Positions 1 to 7,076 of a stretch of 7,873 nt of DNA are shown here, in pieces. How positions within the stretch are numbered: position 1 is the stretch's first letter; each line of letters begins with the position of its first letter. The stretch lies in the NCBI GenBank assembly GCA_023386515.1, contig JAEWJQ010000082.1, forward strand, positions 1 through 7,873, read 5' to 3'. Both the position numbers and the translations under genes were made by a program. A model generated the notes under the pieces. It made no database searches. It saw only the letters and a program-made list of their open reading frames with translations, and was not told the DNA's origin. This DNA is from Pseudomonadota bacterium (GTDB lineage: Bacteria; Pseudomonadota; Alphaproteobacteria; Sphingomonadales; Sphingomonadaceae).

Positions 1-1749
1 GCCCAGGCCGTGGCGCCGGCCGCCGGGCCGGACGATGCCGCGCTGCTCGCCTTCCTCGACGCGGCGTTCGACGCGCAGCTCGCGCTCAGCCCGCAGGGCC
101 AGACCAGCCTCGGCCTCAAGACCAACAACGACAAGCTCGACGATTATACCGACGCCGCCGCGCAGAAGAGCCTGGCGCTGGAGCAGAGCCAGCTCGCCGA
201 GATGAAGCGCCGCTTCCAGCCCGCGCGGCTGGGAGCGCAGGCGAAGCTGAGCTATCGCCTGTTCGAGGATCAGGTCGCGACCGACGCGCGTCAGTTCCAA
301 TTCCGCGACTATGCCTTCCCGGTCTCCACCAACGGCAGCCCGGCTGGCGAGATCCCGGTCTTCCTGATTAACGAGCATCGCGTCGACACCGTCGCCGATG
401 CGCGCGCCTATATCGCGCGGCTACGCGACACCCGCCGCGTGATGCAGGAGGTGGCGGCGAAGATGCGCGCTCAGGCGGCCAAGGGCATCGTCCCGCCCAA
501 GATGGTGTTCGCGCCGGCGCGGGGCGACGCCCGCAAGGTGATCACCGGCGCGCCGTTCGACGGTGGCGCCGACAGCACCGTGCTGGCCGATTTCAAGGCC
601 AAGGTCGGCAAGCTCGACGCTCCCGCCGCCACCAAGACGCAGTTGATCGCCGACGCCACTGCGGCGCTGACCGGTCCGTTCCGCCAGGGCTTCGACGTGC
701 TGTTCGCCGCGCTCGACGCGATCGAGCCGCTGGCCAAGGGGAATGACGGCGCCTGGAGCCTGCCCGGCGGCGATGCCTATTATCAGGCGCGGCTGGCCTA
801 TTACACCACGACCGATCTGACCGCCGATCAGATCCACCAGCTCGGCCTCGACCAGGTCAAGGCGATCCATGGCGAGATGCAGGCGGTGATGACGCGCATC
901 GGCTATACGGGCACGCTGCAGCAGTTGTTCGCCGAGCTGCGCACCAGTCCCCGCTTCAAATATTCCAACGACGAGGCGGGGCGGCAGATGTATCTGGCCG
1001 ATGCGCGCGCTGCGATCGCCCAGACCATGGCGGCGGCGCCGCGCTTCTTTCGCCGCCTGCCCAAGGCGGCGCTGGAGGTGCGCGCGGTCGAGCCCTGGCG
1101 GCAGGAGACGGCGGCGGTCGCCTTCTACAACCAGCCCGCGCCCGACGGTTCTCGCCCCGGCATCTTCTACGTCAATCTCGCCGACATGACCCAGGTGCAG
1201 AAGCCCCAGGTCGAGGGCATTGCCCATCATGAGGGCGCGCCGGGCCATCATTTCCAGATCGCCCGCGCGCAGGAGCTGACCGGCGTGCCGAAGTTCCGCC
1301 GCTTCGGCTATTACGGCGCCTATACCGAGGGCTGGGGCCTCTATTCGGAGCGGCTCGCCAAGGAGATGGGCGCCTATGCCGATCCTTATGCCGAGCTCGG
1401 TATGCTGTCGTTGCAGGTCTGGCGCGCGTGCCGGCTGGTGCTCGACACCGGCGTCCATGCCAAGCGCTGGAGCCGCGACCAGGCGATCGCCTATTTCACC
1501 GCCAATGCGCCGCTGTCGCAGCGCGACGTGGTCAAGGAAGTCGACCGCTACATCAACAACCCCGGTCAGGCGACCAGCTACATGGTCGGCCAGCTGCGCA
1601 TCGCCGCGCTGCGCCGCAAGGCGGAAGCCGCGCTCGGCAGCCGCTTCCAGCTGCCCGACTTCCACGAGGTCGTCCTCGCCAGCGGCGCGCTGCCGCTCGG
1701 CGTGCTGGAGGAACAGGTGGATGGCTGGATAGCCTCGACCAAGGGCTGA
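1..1749 (+). CDS. DUF885-family secreted metallopeptidase-like protein, 5'-truncated by window edge
   Basis: The frame is open from base 1. The first codons read A-Q-A, which looks like the end of a signal-peptide cleavage site, so the true start lies upstream and the GTG at 10 is probably not the start. Counting residues from that GTG, the key motif is H406-H407-E408-G409-A410-P411-G412-H413-H414-F-Q, followed by Y438-T-E-G-W-G-L-Y-S-E447. These are the two hallmark blocks of DUF885 proteins. The His/Glu arrangement resembles zinc-metallopeptidase sites, so a periplasmic or exported peptidase role is inferred; the substrate is unknown. About 582 residues are present, close to the family's usual ~600, so only the signal peptide seems missing. 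The C-terminus (ASTKG) is intact and followed by a strong terminator, so this gene ends its transcript. Family assignment is firm and enzymatic activity is not proven. Confidence 0.88.
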   Translation, partial: AQAVAPAAGPDDAALLAFLDAAFDAQLALSPQGQTSLGLKTNNDKLDDYTDAAAQKSLALEQSQLAEMKRRFQPARLGAQAKLSYRLFEDQVATDARQFQFRDYAFPVSTNGSPAGEIPVFLINEHRVDTVADARAYIARLRDTRRVMQEVAAKMRAQAAKGIVPPKMVFAPARGDARKVITGAPFDGGADSTVLADFKAKVGKLDAPAATKTQLIADATAALTGPFRQGFDVLFAALDAIEPLAKGNDGAWSLPGGDAYYQARLAYYTTTDLTADQIHQLGLDQVKAIHGEMQAVMTRIGYTGTLQQLFAELRTSPRFKYSNDEAGRQMYLADARAAIAQTMAAAPRFFRRLPKAALEVRAVEPWRQETAAVAFYNQPAPDGSRPGIFYVNLADMTQVQKPQVEGIAHHEGAPGHHFQIARAQELTGVPKFRRFGYYGAYTEGWGLYSERLAKEMGAYADPYAELGMLSLQVWRACRLVLDTGVHAKRWSRDQAIAYFTANAPLSQRDVVKEVDRYINNPGQATSYMVGQLRIAALRRKAEAALGSRFQLPDFHEVVLASGALPLGVLEEQVDGWIASTKG

Positions 1750-1779
1750 CGCGCCGCTCGGCGCACGGATTTACCTGCA

Positions 1780-1815
1780 AAAAGCCGTTCGGTCCGCGGG
1801 GACCGGGCGGCTTTT
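1780..1815 (+). terminator. Rho-independent terminator after the DUF885 gene
   Basis: A 16-bp stem is formed by 1780-1795 and 1800-1815 around a GCGG loop. It has no mismatch, only two adjacent G-T wobbles. It begins with an A-run and ends in TTTT, so it could also work on the opposite strand. It lies 30 bp after the DUF885 stop codon and upstream of the receptor promoter, separating the two transcription units. Confidence 0.9.
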
Positions 1816-1878
1816 CTGCGCCTGTGGCAGGCGGACATCATTCTGCGGTCAAAGAGCAATGTAGCGCAACAAACCGTC

Positions 1879-1909
1879 TTGACACCCGCCCGTTCGCATA
1901 ACGTATACC
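1879..1909 (+). promoter_or_regulatory. Sigma-70-type promoter of the TonB-dependent receptor
   Basis: A perfect -35 hexamer TTGACA lies at 1879-1884. The candidate -10 is TATACC (1904-1909, 19-bp spacer) or the palindrome GTATAC (1903-1908, 18-bp spacer). The spacer is slightly long. The predicted start would be near 1916, giving a leader of about 45 nt. The leader contains an 8-bp palindrome GAAATTTC (1929-1936) and an SD AGGGGA (1947-1952) placed 7 nt before the ATG at 1960. The exact -10 and start site are inferred. Confidence 0.65.
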
Positions 1910-1959
1910 CTGACAAATAAGCCGGAAAGAAATTTCGGTTCAAAACAGGGGACAGGGAT

Positions 1960-4728
1960 ATGGGACGGGGAGCATTGCTGATTTCCAGCGCGGTCGTGGC
2001 ATTGGTGATCGGCTCCGCCGCGCAGGCGCAGGACCGTCCCGTGCCACCGGTCATCACCGATCAGGACGCGACGACACCGCGCCCGTCGGATCAGGATGTG
2101 ATCGTCGTCGGCCTGCGCGAGAGCGTGAAGAAAGCCGTCGACCGCAAGCGCCGCTCCAAGCAGATCGTCGATTCGGTGGTGGCGGAAGACGCTGGCAAAT
2201 TGCCTGACAACAACGTCATCGAGGCCCTTGCCCGCGTCACCGGTGTGCAGATCAGCCGTAGCCGCGGCGAGGGCAGCGGCCTGACCATCCGCGGCCTTTC
2301 CGACGTGCAGACGACGATCAACGGCAACAACACCAACGAGGGCGAGGCGCGCTCGATCAACCTTGCCGACATCCCTGCCGAGCTGATCAAGGCGGTCGAT
2401 GTCTACAAGACCCGCTCCCCCGATCAGGTTGAGGGCGGCGTCGGCGGCACGGTCAACATCGAATTACGCCGGCCGCTCGACCTCAAGCAGGGCACCACCG
2501 TCGCCGGCAGCATCCGCGGCGTCTACAGCGACAATCCAAAGAAGGTCAGCCCGTTCGCCAGCCTGTTGCTGGCGCAGCGGATGGACACCGGGATCGGCGA
2601 GATCGGCATGCTGGTCAACGGATCGTTCCAGAAGAACTATTATCGCGAGACGTTCGTTACGGCCGAAGGTATCGACAATCTGTGTTGCACGAACGTGCCG
2701 AACACGCCTTGGGATCGCCTGCCTGCCGCTTACAAGAATCTCGCCTCGCCCTATCGGGTCAATTACGGTCTGGAGCAGGGCCGGACCGAGAAGAAGGCGC
2801 TGAACGCGTCGCTGCAGTGGAAGCCGGACGACCATCTCGAATTCGTGCTCGAGGGCAGCTACGTCAACACGCAGAACAACAACCAATATGACGGGCTCTT
2901 CCTCGCGATTCGTGAGGGCGCGCTGTCGAACATCACGACCTTGCCGGACGGCAGGACCCTGGTGTCCGCGACCGTCGGCCCGGTCTCGGCTAACGGACGG
3001 ATCCCCGCAGGGTTCACGTCCCAGGCCTATGATTCGACGTCGGACCTGTACACCACGAACTTCGAGACGACCTGGCGCGGAGGGATCGCCACGGTCCATG
3101 CATCCGCACAATATAGCTGGAGCAAGACAAGCCAGTTCAACGTCGAGCTGCTGCCGATCATCCCCGGCATCAACACGGCGACCGTCGACCTCGTCTCGGA
3201 TCGTTTCGATGGTGGCGGACCGTTCATCACCTATCCCGGCGCCAATCTGACCGACATCAACAGCTATGTCGTCGATCGCTATCAGGATCGCCGTTACGCC
3301 AGTCGGAACAAGGAATTCGCGTCACAGCTCGATATCGAGCTCGCGGTCAGCGATACGGGTTTGATTCGCCGCCTGAAGACCGGCGTGCGCTTCATGAACC
3401 GTCTGCCCGGCAACAGCTACGGCTATCGCGATGGCTATCCGCGCCAGACACAGATCGTGAACGGGGTTGCCACGCAGGTCCGGACGCCACTGTCGGCTTT
3501 TCCGGGCGCCGGCGCGGCGACGCCGGTTGCGGCCCTGGTTCCGGGAGCCGAGGCCTTGACCTGGCTTCACATCCCCGGCCGGGTCCTGCTCGCCAATCGA
3601 GACGCGAACCGCCAGTATATCGTGGCCACCGATCCCGCCGACGCCGCCGTCTGGTCGACGCAGGATCCACCCAGCGATCGCGGACAGGTTTACAAGGCAT
3701 CGGAGAACAGCTTCGCCGTCTACGGCCTGTTCGACTATGGCTTCAAACTCGGCTTCCCGATCGATGGTCAGATCGGCGCGCGTATCATCAATACCTTCGG
3801 TACAGCGAGCAGCACCAATTTCGCTTTCGGCCCGAATACCAACAACCCGACCATATCCGCCGGCGTCGGCCACGCGAACTACGTCGACATCCTGCCGACC
3901 TTTACCGCCAACATCCACTTCACCAACAAGCTGCTGCTTCGCCTGTCCCGCACGACGAATATCCAACGCGCCGACTTTTACAGTCTCCGGCCCTCTGCGA
4001 CCATCGATCAGTTCCGGATTCCGACCTACGTCTACACCGGCAACCCCAGTCTGAAGCCCAGTACGTCCATCAAATATGATGCCAGCCTGGAATATTACCT
4101 GCCCGATGGCATCATCTCCCTCGCAGGCTTCATCAACAATCAGGATGGCTTGTTGTTCTACTACGACAAGCCATCCAACCTGGCGGCTTATGGCATCAAC
4201 GAGAACGGCTTCATCTCGTCGCTTTATAATGCCGGCAAGGGCAAGAATGTCGGCATCGAAGCAAACGCCCAGAGCTTCTTCCGCTTCCTGCCCGGCGTAC
4301 TGCGCAACTTCGGCCTCGGCCTCAACGGCACCTGGATCCCGACCGCGACGCAGAAATATCCCTATGCCGACGACACGGGCGACATTCCCGGCGCGGACGA
4401 GGTCCTCGGCCTGTCTAAGTTCACCGGCAATGCGACCCTGTTCTATGAAACCCCGGTGTTCAGCACCCGCATCAGCTACAATTATCGCTCGCGCTATCGC
4501 AACGACGTCAATTACAACCTGCCGATCTACTCCAGCTTCACGCAGCCGACGTCACGGCTCGACGCGGCGATCAACTTCACGCCGGTGAAATTCGCTACGG
4601 TATCACTCGAAGGCACCAATCTGCTGCACAACAACGACAAGGTCTATTACGGCATCAACAAATTGCTGCCGCAGGGTGGCCGACTGCAACCGCGAACGGT
4701 GCAGCTGAGCCTCCGTTTCCGCTATTGA
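1960..4728 (+). CDS. TonB-dependent outer-membrane receptor (Xanthomonas/Caulobacter type)
   Basis: This 922-residue protein is predicted to be a gated outer-membrane beta-barrel that imports a ligand using TonB-ExbBD energy. The N-terminus is a signal peptide (MGRGALLISSAVVALVIGSA, then AQAQ), cleaved near residue 24. A short linker leads to a TonB-box-like D46-V-I-V-V-G51. The plug spans about 66-170, with IVDSVVAEDAGKLPDNN, ISRSRGEGSGLTIRGL (from 98), and the plug end VEGGVGGTVNI (157-167). The barrel fills the rest and ends in LSLRFRY, with the C-terminal aromatic residue expected for outer-membrane insertion. There is no STN signalling domain before the TonB box, so it is unlikely to drive FecIR signalling. 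A vicinal Cys pair (C242-C243) lies in what is probably an early extracellular loop. The start is supported by SD AGGGGA 7 nt upstream. The style matches the TIGR01782 group, whose ligands include oligosaccharides and others; the ligand here cannot be read from sequence. Confidence 0.95.
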   Translation: MGRGALLISSAVVALVIGSAAQAQDRPVPPVITDQDATTPRPSDQDVIVVGLRESVKKAVDRKRRSKQIVDSVVAEDAGKLPDNNVIEALARVTGVQISRSRGEGSGLTIRGLSDVQTTINGNNTNEGEARSINLADIPAELIKAVDVYKTRSPDQVEGGVGGTVNIELRRPLDLKQGTTVAGSIRGVYSDNPKKVSPFASLLLAQRMDTGIGEIGMLVNGSFQKNYYRETFVTAEGIDNLCCTNVPNTPWDRLPAAYKNLASPYRVNYGLEQGRTEKKALNASLQWKPDDHLEFVLEGSYVNTQNNNQYDGLFLAIREGALSNITTLPDGRTLVSATVGPVSANGRIPAGFTSQAYDSTSDLYTTNFETTWRGGIATVHASAQYSWSKTSQFNVELLPIIPGINTATVDLVSDRFDGGGPFITYPGANLTDINSYVVDRYQDRRYASRNKEFASQLDIELAVSDTGLIRRLKTGVRFMNRLPGNSYGYRDGYPRQTQIVNGVATQVRTPLSAFPGAGAATPVAALVPGAEALTWLHIPGRVLLANRDANRQYIVATDPADAAVWSTQDPPSDRGQVYKASENSFAVYGLFDYGFKLGFPIDGQIGARIINTFGTASSTNFAFGPNTNNPTISAGVGHANYVDILPTFTANIHFTNKLLLRLSRTTNIQRADFYSLRPSATIDQFRIPTYVYTGNPSLKPSTSIKYDASLEYYLPDGIISLAGFINNQDGLLFYYDKPSNLAAYGINENGFISSLYNAGKGKNVGIEANAQSFFRFLPGVLRNFGLGLNGTWIPTATQKYPYADDTGDIPGADEVLGLSKFTGNATLFYETPVFSTRISYNYRSRYRNDVNYNLPIYSSFTQPTSRLDAAINFTPVKFATVSLEGTNLLHNNDKVYYGINKLLPQGGRLQPRTVQLSLRFRY

Positions 4729-4759
4729 TCGTCGCCCCATACGGGCGTTGTATCGATCA
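4726..4759 (+). terminator. Composite stem-loop overlapping the receptor stop codon (weak terminator or mRNA 3'-end structure)
   Basis: An outer 6-bp stem TGATCG (4726-4731) / CGATCA (4754-4759) encloses an inner 5-bp stem CGCCC (4733-4737) / GGGCG (4743-4747). The outer 5' arm contains the receptor's TGA stop. No U-tract follows, so intrinsic termination is doubtful. It may instead stabilise the 3' end of the receptor mRNA or form part of the alaC leader. Confidence 0.35.
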
Positions 4760-4764
4760 TAACG

Positions 4765-4832
4765 GCCCCGGACTGGCCTCGCCGCGTCACGAAGCGTAAG
4801 ACCCGGGGCACCTTTCCATCACAAGGTGCCCC
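4765..4832 (+). promoter_or_regulatory. alaC leader with SD-sequestering hairpin and competing upstream strand
   Basis: GGGGCACCTT (4805-4814) and AAGGTGCCCC (4823-4832) form a perfect 10-bp inverted repeat around an 8-nt loop. The second arm abuts the alaC ATG at 4833 and contains its only plausible SD, AAGG (4823-4826). Upstream, GCCCCGG (4765-4771) is the exact complement of CCGGGGC (4803-4809), which overlaps the 5' arm. The two pairings cannot coexist. This is the layout of a translational on/off leader (sequestor and anti-sequestor). The repeats are seen directly; a regulatory role is inferred. No U-tract follows, so it is not an ordinary terminator. Confidence 0.5.
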
Positions 4833-6041
4833 ATGTCCGACGACTTCTACCGCATCAAACGCCTGCCGCCCTATATCATCGCCGAGGTCAATGCGATGCG
4901 GGCGGCGGCGCGCAGCGGTGGCGAGGACATCATCGACCTGGGCATGGGCAATCCCGACCTGCCGCCGCCGCCGCACGTGATCGAGAAGCTGGTCGAGGTC
5001 GCGCAGAAGCCGTCGGCGCATGGCTATTCCCAGTCCAAGGGCATACCTGGCCTGCGCCGCGCGCAGGCGAATTACTATGGCCGGCGCTTCGGCGTCGACG
5101 TCGATCCGGAGACGGAGGTCGTCGTCACCATGGGGTCGAAGGAGGGGCTGGCCAGCCTCGCCACCGCGATCACCGCACCGGGCGACGTCATCCTCGCGCC
5201 CAATCCGTCCTATCCGATCCACACCTTCGGCTTCATCATCGCCGGGGCGACGATCCGTGCGGTGCCGACGACGCCGGACGAGGCCTATTTCCAGAGCCTG
5301 CAGCGCGCGATGGAATTCACCATCCCGCGGCCGTCGGTGCTGGTCGTCAACTATCCGTCCAATCCGACCGCGGAGACGGTCGACCTCGCCTTCTACGAAC
5401 GGCTGGTCGCCTGGGCGAGGGAGAATCAGGTCTGGATCATCTCCGACCTCGCCTATTCGGAACTGTATTTCGACGGCAAGCCGACCGTCTCGATCCTGCA
5501 GGTGCCGGGCGCCAAGGACGTCGCGTTCGAATTCACCTCGCTCAGCAAGACCTATTCGATGGCGGGATGGCGGATCGGGTTCGCGGTCGGCAACCGGAAG
5601 CTGATCGCGGCGATGACGCGGGTCAAATCCTACCTCGATTATGGCGCCTTCACGCCGATCCAGGCCGCCGCCTGTGCCGCGCTCAACGGCCCGCAGGACA
5701 TCGTCGAGGCCAACCGCCAGCTCTACCACAAGCGCCGCGACGTGCTGGTCGAAAGCTTCGGCCGCGCCGGCTGGGACATTCCCGCGCCGCCCGCCTCGAT
5801 GTTCGCCTGGGCACCCCTGCCGCCCGCGCTGAAGCACTTAGGCAGCCTTGAGTTCTCCAAACAATTGCTGACTCACGCCCAGGTCGCGGTTGCGCCAGGG
5901 GTTGGCTACGGCGAGAATGGGGAAGGCTTCGTGCGCATCGCGATGGTGGAAAACGAACAGCGACTGCGCCAGGCGGCGCGCAACGTGAAGCGCTATCTCG
6001 CCAGCATGGGCGTCAACACGCCGAGCCGGAACGCGGGTTGA
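4833..6041 (+). CDS. alaC: AlaC-type PLP-dependent aminotransferase (glutamate-pyruvate transaminase family)
   Basis: This is a 402-residue fold-type I aminotransferase, predicted to interconvert pyruvate and glutamate with alanine and 2-oxoglutarate in the cytoplasm. Visible residues are the substrate arm G37-M-G-N-P-D42, G64-Y65, N177-P-T-A180 in NYPSNPTAE, D205-L-A-Y208 (D205 to the PLP pyridine nitrogen, Y208 to its O3'), the Schiff-base lysine K239 in SLSKTYSMAGWR, and the carboxylate-binding R368 in FVRIAMVENE. The YPSNPTAE and DLAY blocks match E. coli AlaC (412 aa) better than LL-diaminopimelate aminotransferase, the common alternative annotation. A stop at 4797 in frame and no other start codon between fix the ATG at 4833, whose SD lies inside a hairpin arm. 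Codons 336-347 (5838-5873) include TTA, CTT, AAA, CAA, TTG and ACT, unlike the GC-ending codons around them. No clear promoter is visible between it and the receptor. Confidence 0.92.
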   Translation: MSDDFYRIKRLPPYIIAEVNAMRAAARSGGEDIIDLGMGNPDLPPPPHVIEKLVEVAQKPSAHGYSQSKGIPGLRRAQANYYGRRFGVDVDPETEVVVTMGSKEGLASLATAITAPGDVILAPNPSYPIHTFGFIIAGATIRAVPTTPDEAYFQSLQRAMEFTIPRPSVLVVNYPSNPTAETVDLAFYERLVAWARENQVWIISDLAYSELYFDGKPTVSILQVPGAKDVAFEFTSLSKTYSMAGWRIGFAVGNRKLIAAMTRVKSYLDYGAFTPIQAAACAALNGPQDIVEANRQLYHKRRDVLVESFGRAGWDIPAPPASMFAWAPLPPALKHLGSLEFSKQLLTHAQVAVAPGVGYGENGEGFVRIAMVENEQRLRQAARNVKRYLASMGVNTPSRNAG

Positions 6042-6066
6042 GCCCTTCAAGCCGCGCGCGTTCGGG

Positions 6067-6084
6067 CTCCCGCCCGTGCAGGAG
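6067..6084. repeat. Degenerate extragenic hairpin, REP-like
   Basis: CTCC-C-GC (6067-6073) pairs with GC-A-GGAG (6078-6084) across a 4-nt loop with one C/A mismatch. It is followed by TCCAGAGCC. The overall look, CTCCCGCnnnnGCnGGAGTCCAG, resembles the dispersed intergenic palindromes common in GC-rich proteobacteria, which give spurious WTPA-type translations on the opposite strand. An overlapping pair GAGCCC (6040-6045) / GGGCTC (6064-6069) could form a longer hairpin just after the alaC stop. Only one copy is visible here, so repeat status is inferred by resemblance. Confidence 0.35.
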
Positions 6085-6100
6085 TCCAGAGCCGCCGACC

Positions 6101-6172
6101 ATGGGCCATGAGGCGGTGAACACCGGCGTCCGCAGCCGCATGGCCGACGCCGACCGGATCGCCACGGCATGA
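6101..6172 (+). CDS. Possible 23-residue ORF, translationally coupled to the TauE/SafE gene
   Basis: ATG at 6101 opens a 23-codon frame (MGHEAVNTGVRS...ATA) whose TGA overlaps the permease ATG in an ATGA junction at 6169-6172. The permease has no convincing SD of its own, so coupling to an upstream ORF would make sense. The small ORF has no well-spaced SD either: AGGAG at 6080-6084 is 16 nt away. The product has no recognisable motif and is basic and hydrophilic. It may be chance open frame in GC-rich DNA. Confidence 0.2.
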   Translation: MGHEAVNTGVRSRMADADRIATA

Positions 6173-6945
6173 CGATCGAGCCGCTCTATTCCCTCGCCGG
6201 CGTGCTGGTCGGCGTGCTCGTCGGGCTGACCGGGGTCGGCGGCGGATCGCTGATGACGCCGATCCTGGTGCTCGCCTTCGGCTTTCATCCGGCGACCGCG
6301 GTCGGTACCGACCTGCTCTATGCCGCGGCGACCAAGACGGTCGGCACCACCGTCCACGGCTGGCGTGGCACGCTCGACTGGCGGATCGTCGGGCGACTGG
6401 CGACCGGCAGCGTGCCGGCAACGATCGTGACGCTGCTGCTGCTCGGCCGCGCCAGCGAACATTCGCCGGCGACCGAGCATCTGCTGGCGACGTTGCTCGG
6501 TATCGTCCTTGTCGTCTCCGCGGTGGCGACGCTGCTCCGCCACCGGATCGTCGCGGCGCTGACGCCGCGGCTCGGCGAACGCGAGGGGCGGCGACCGGCA
6601 CTGCTCACGATCCTGCTCGGCGCGATCCTCGGCGTGCTCGTCTCGCTGACGTCGGTCGGCGCCGGCGCGCTCGGCATGACCGCCCTGCTCGTCCTCTATC
6701 CGCGCCATCCGCTGAAAAGCCTGGTCGGTGCCGACATCGCGCATGCGGTGCCGCTCACCCTGCTCGCCGGCGCCGGCCATTGGCTGCTCGGCTCGGTCGA
6801 CCTCGGTCTGCTCGGGTCGCTGCTGATCGGCTCGATCCCCGGCATCGTCGTCGGCAGCCTGCTCGCAGGATCGATGCGCGAGAGCGTGCTCCGCCCGATC
6901 CTGGCGACGGTGCTCGCCATCGTCGGGGTCAAGCTGCTGTTCTGA
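6169..6945 (+). CDS. TauE/SafE-family inner-membrane permease
   Basis: This 258-residue, highly hydrophobic protein is predicted to have about 8 membrane segments. It shows the internal duplication typical of TauE/SafE (former DUF81). The first repeat has G15-V-L-V-G-L-T-G-V-G-G-G26-S-L-M-T-P, and the second has G155-V-L-V-S-L-T-S-V-G-A-G166-A-L-G-M-T. Each is followed by a hydrophobic stretch and an equivalent short motif (AVGTDLLYA and LVGADIAHA). The hydrophilic link between halves is at about 122-142. Family members move sulfite, sulfoacetate, taurine-related or other organic anions across the inner membrane; the substrate here cannot be assigned. An in-frame stop at 6109 and no other start codon fix the ATG at 6169, although no SD is evident. 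The neighbours (alaC upstream, fecI downstream) give no sulfur-metabolism context. The length is normal for the family. Confidence 0.9.
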   Translation: MTIEPLYSLAGVLVGVLVGLTGVGGGSLMTPILVLAFGFHPATAVGTDLLYAAATKTVGTTVHGWRGTLDWRIVGRLATGSVPATIVTLLLLGRASEHSPATEHLLATLLGIVLVVSAVATLLRHRIVAALTPRLGEREGRRPALLTILLGAILGVLVSLTSVGAGALGMTALLVLYPRHPLKSLVGADIAHAVPLTLLAGAGHWLLGSVDLGLLGSLLIGSIPGIVVGSLLAGSMRESVLRPILATVLAIVGVKLLF

Positions 6946-7076
6946 GATCCGTGGGCCGGACGGACTGGCCTGGACGCGACGCGACCCCTGGCCGCATATC
7001 GCACTACGCAGGGGGCGTGGAGCAGGCCTCCCATGATCGGCCGCACAACCTGCCTCGCCCCAACGTCAATCGCTAT

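Noticed and set aside
421..1665. A 414-codon open frame on the - strand across the DUF885 gene
   Set aside because: It is antisense to a clearly recognised protein with family motifs. Its composition is the Arg/Leu/Gly-rich style of GC-rich shadow frames and no motif is visible.
4722..5837. A 371-codon open frame on the - strand opposite alaC
   Set aside because: It is Arg/Asp/Gly-rich with no domain. alaC on the + strand has all catalytic residues in place.
4826..5851. A 341-codon + strand frame starting at GTG 4826 and overlapping alaC
   Set aside because: It is the shifted frame of alaC. Its sequence is low-complexity Arg/Gly/Ala-rich, with no PLP motif or other domain.
6013..6780. A 255-codon - strand frame across the permease
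   Set aside because: It is rich in Gln/Arg/Asp/His, typical of antisense to a hydrophobic membrane protein, and has no recognisable family.
6956..6983. GGCC-flanked inverted repeat after the permease as a terminator
   Set aside because: The arms are only 4 bp and there is no T-run. Such short GGCC pairs are frequent by chance in this base composition.
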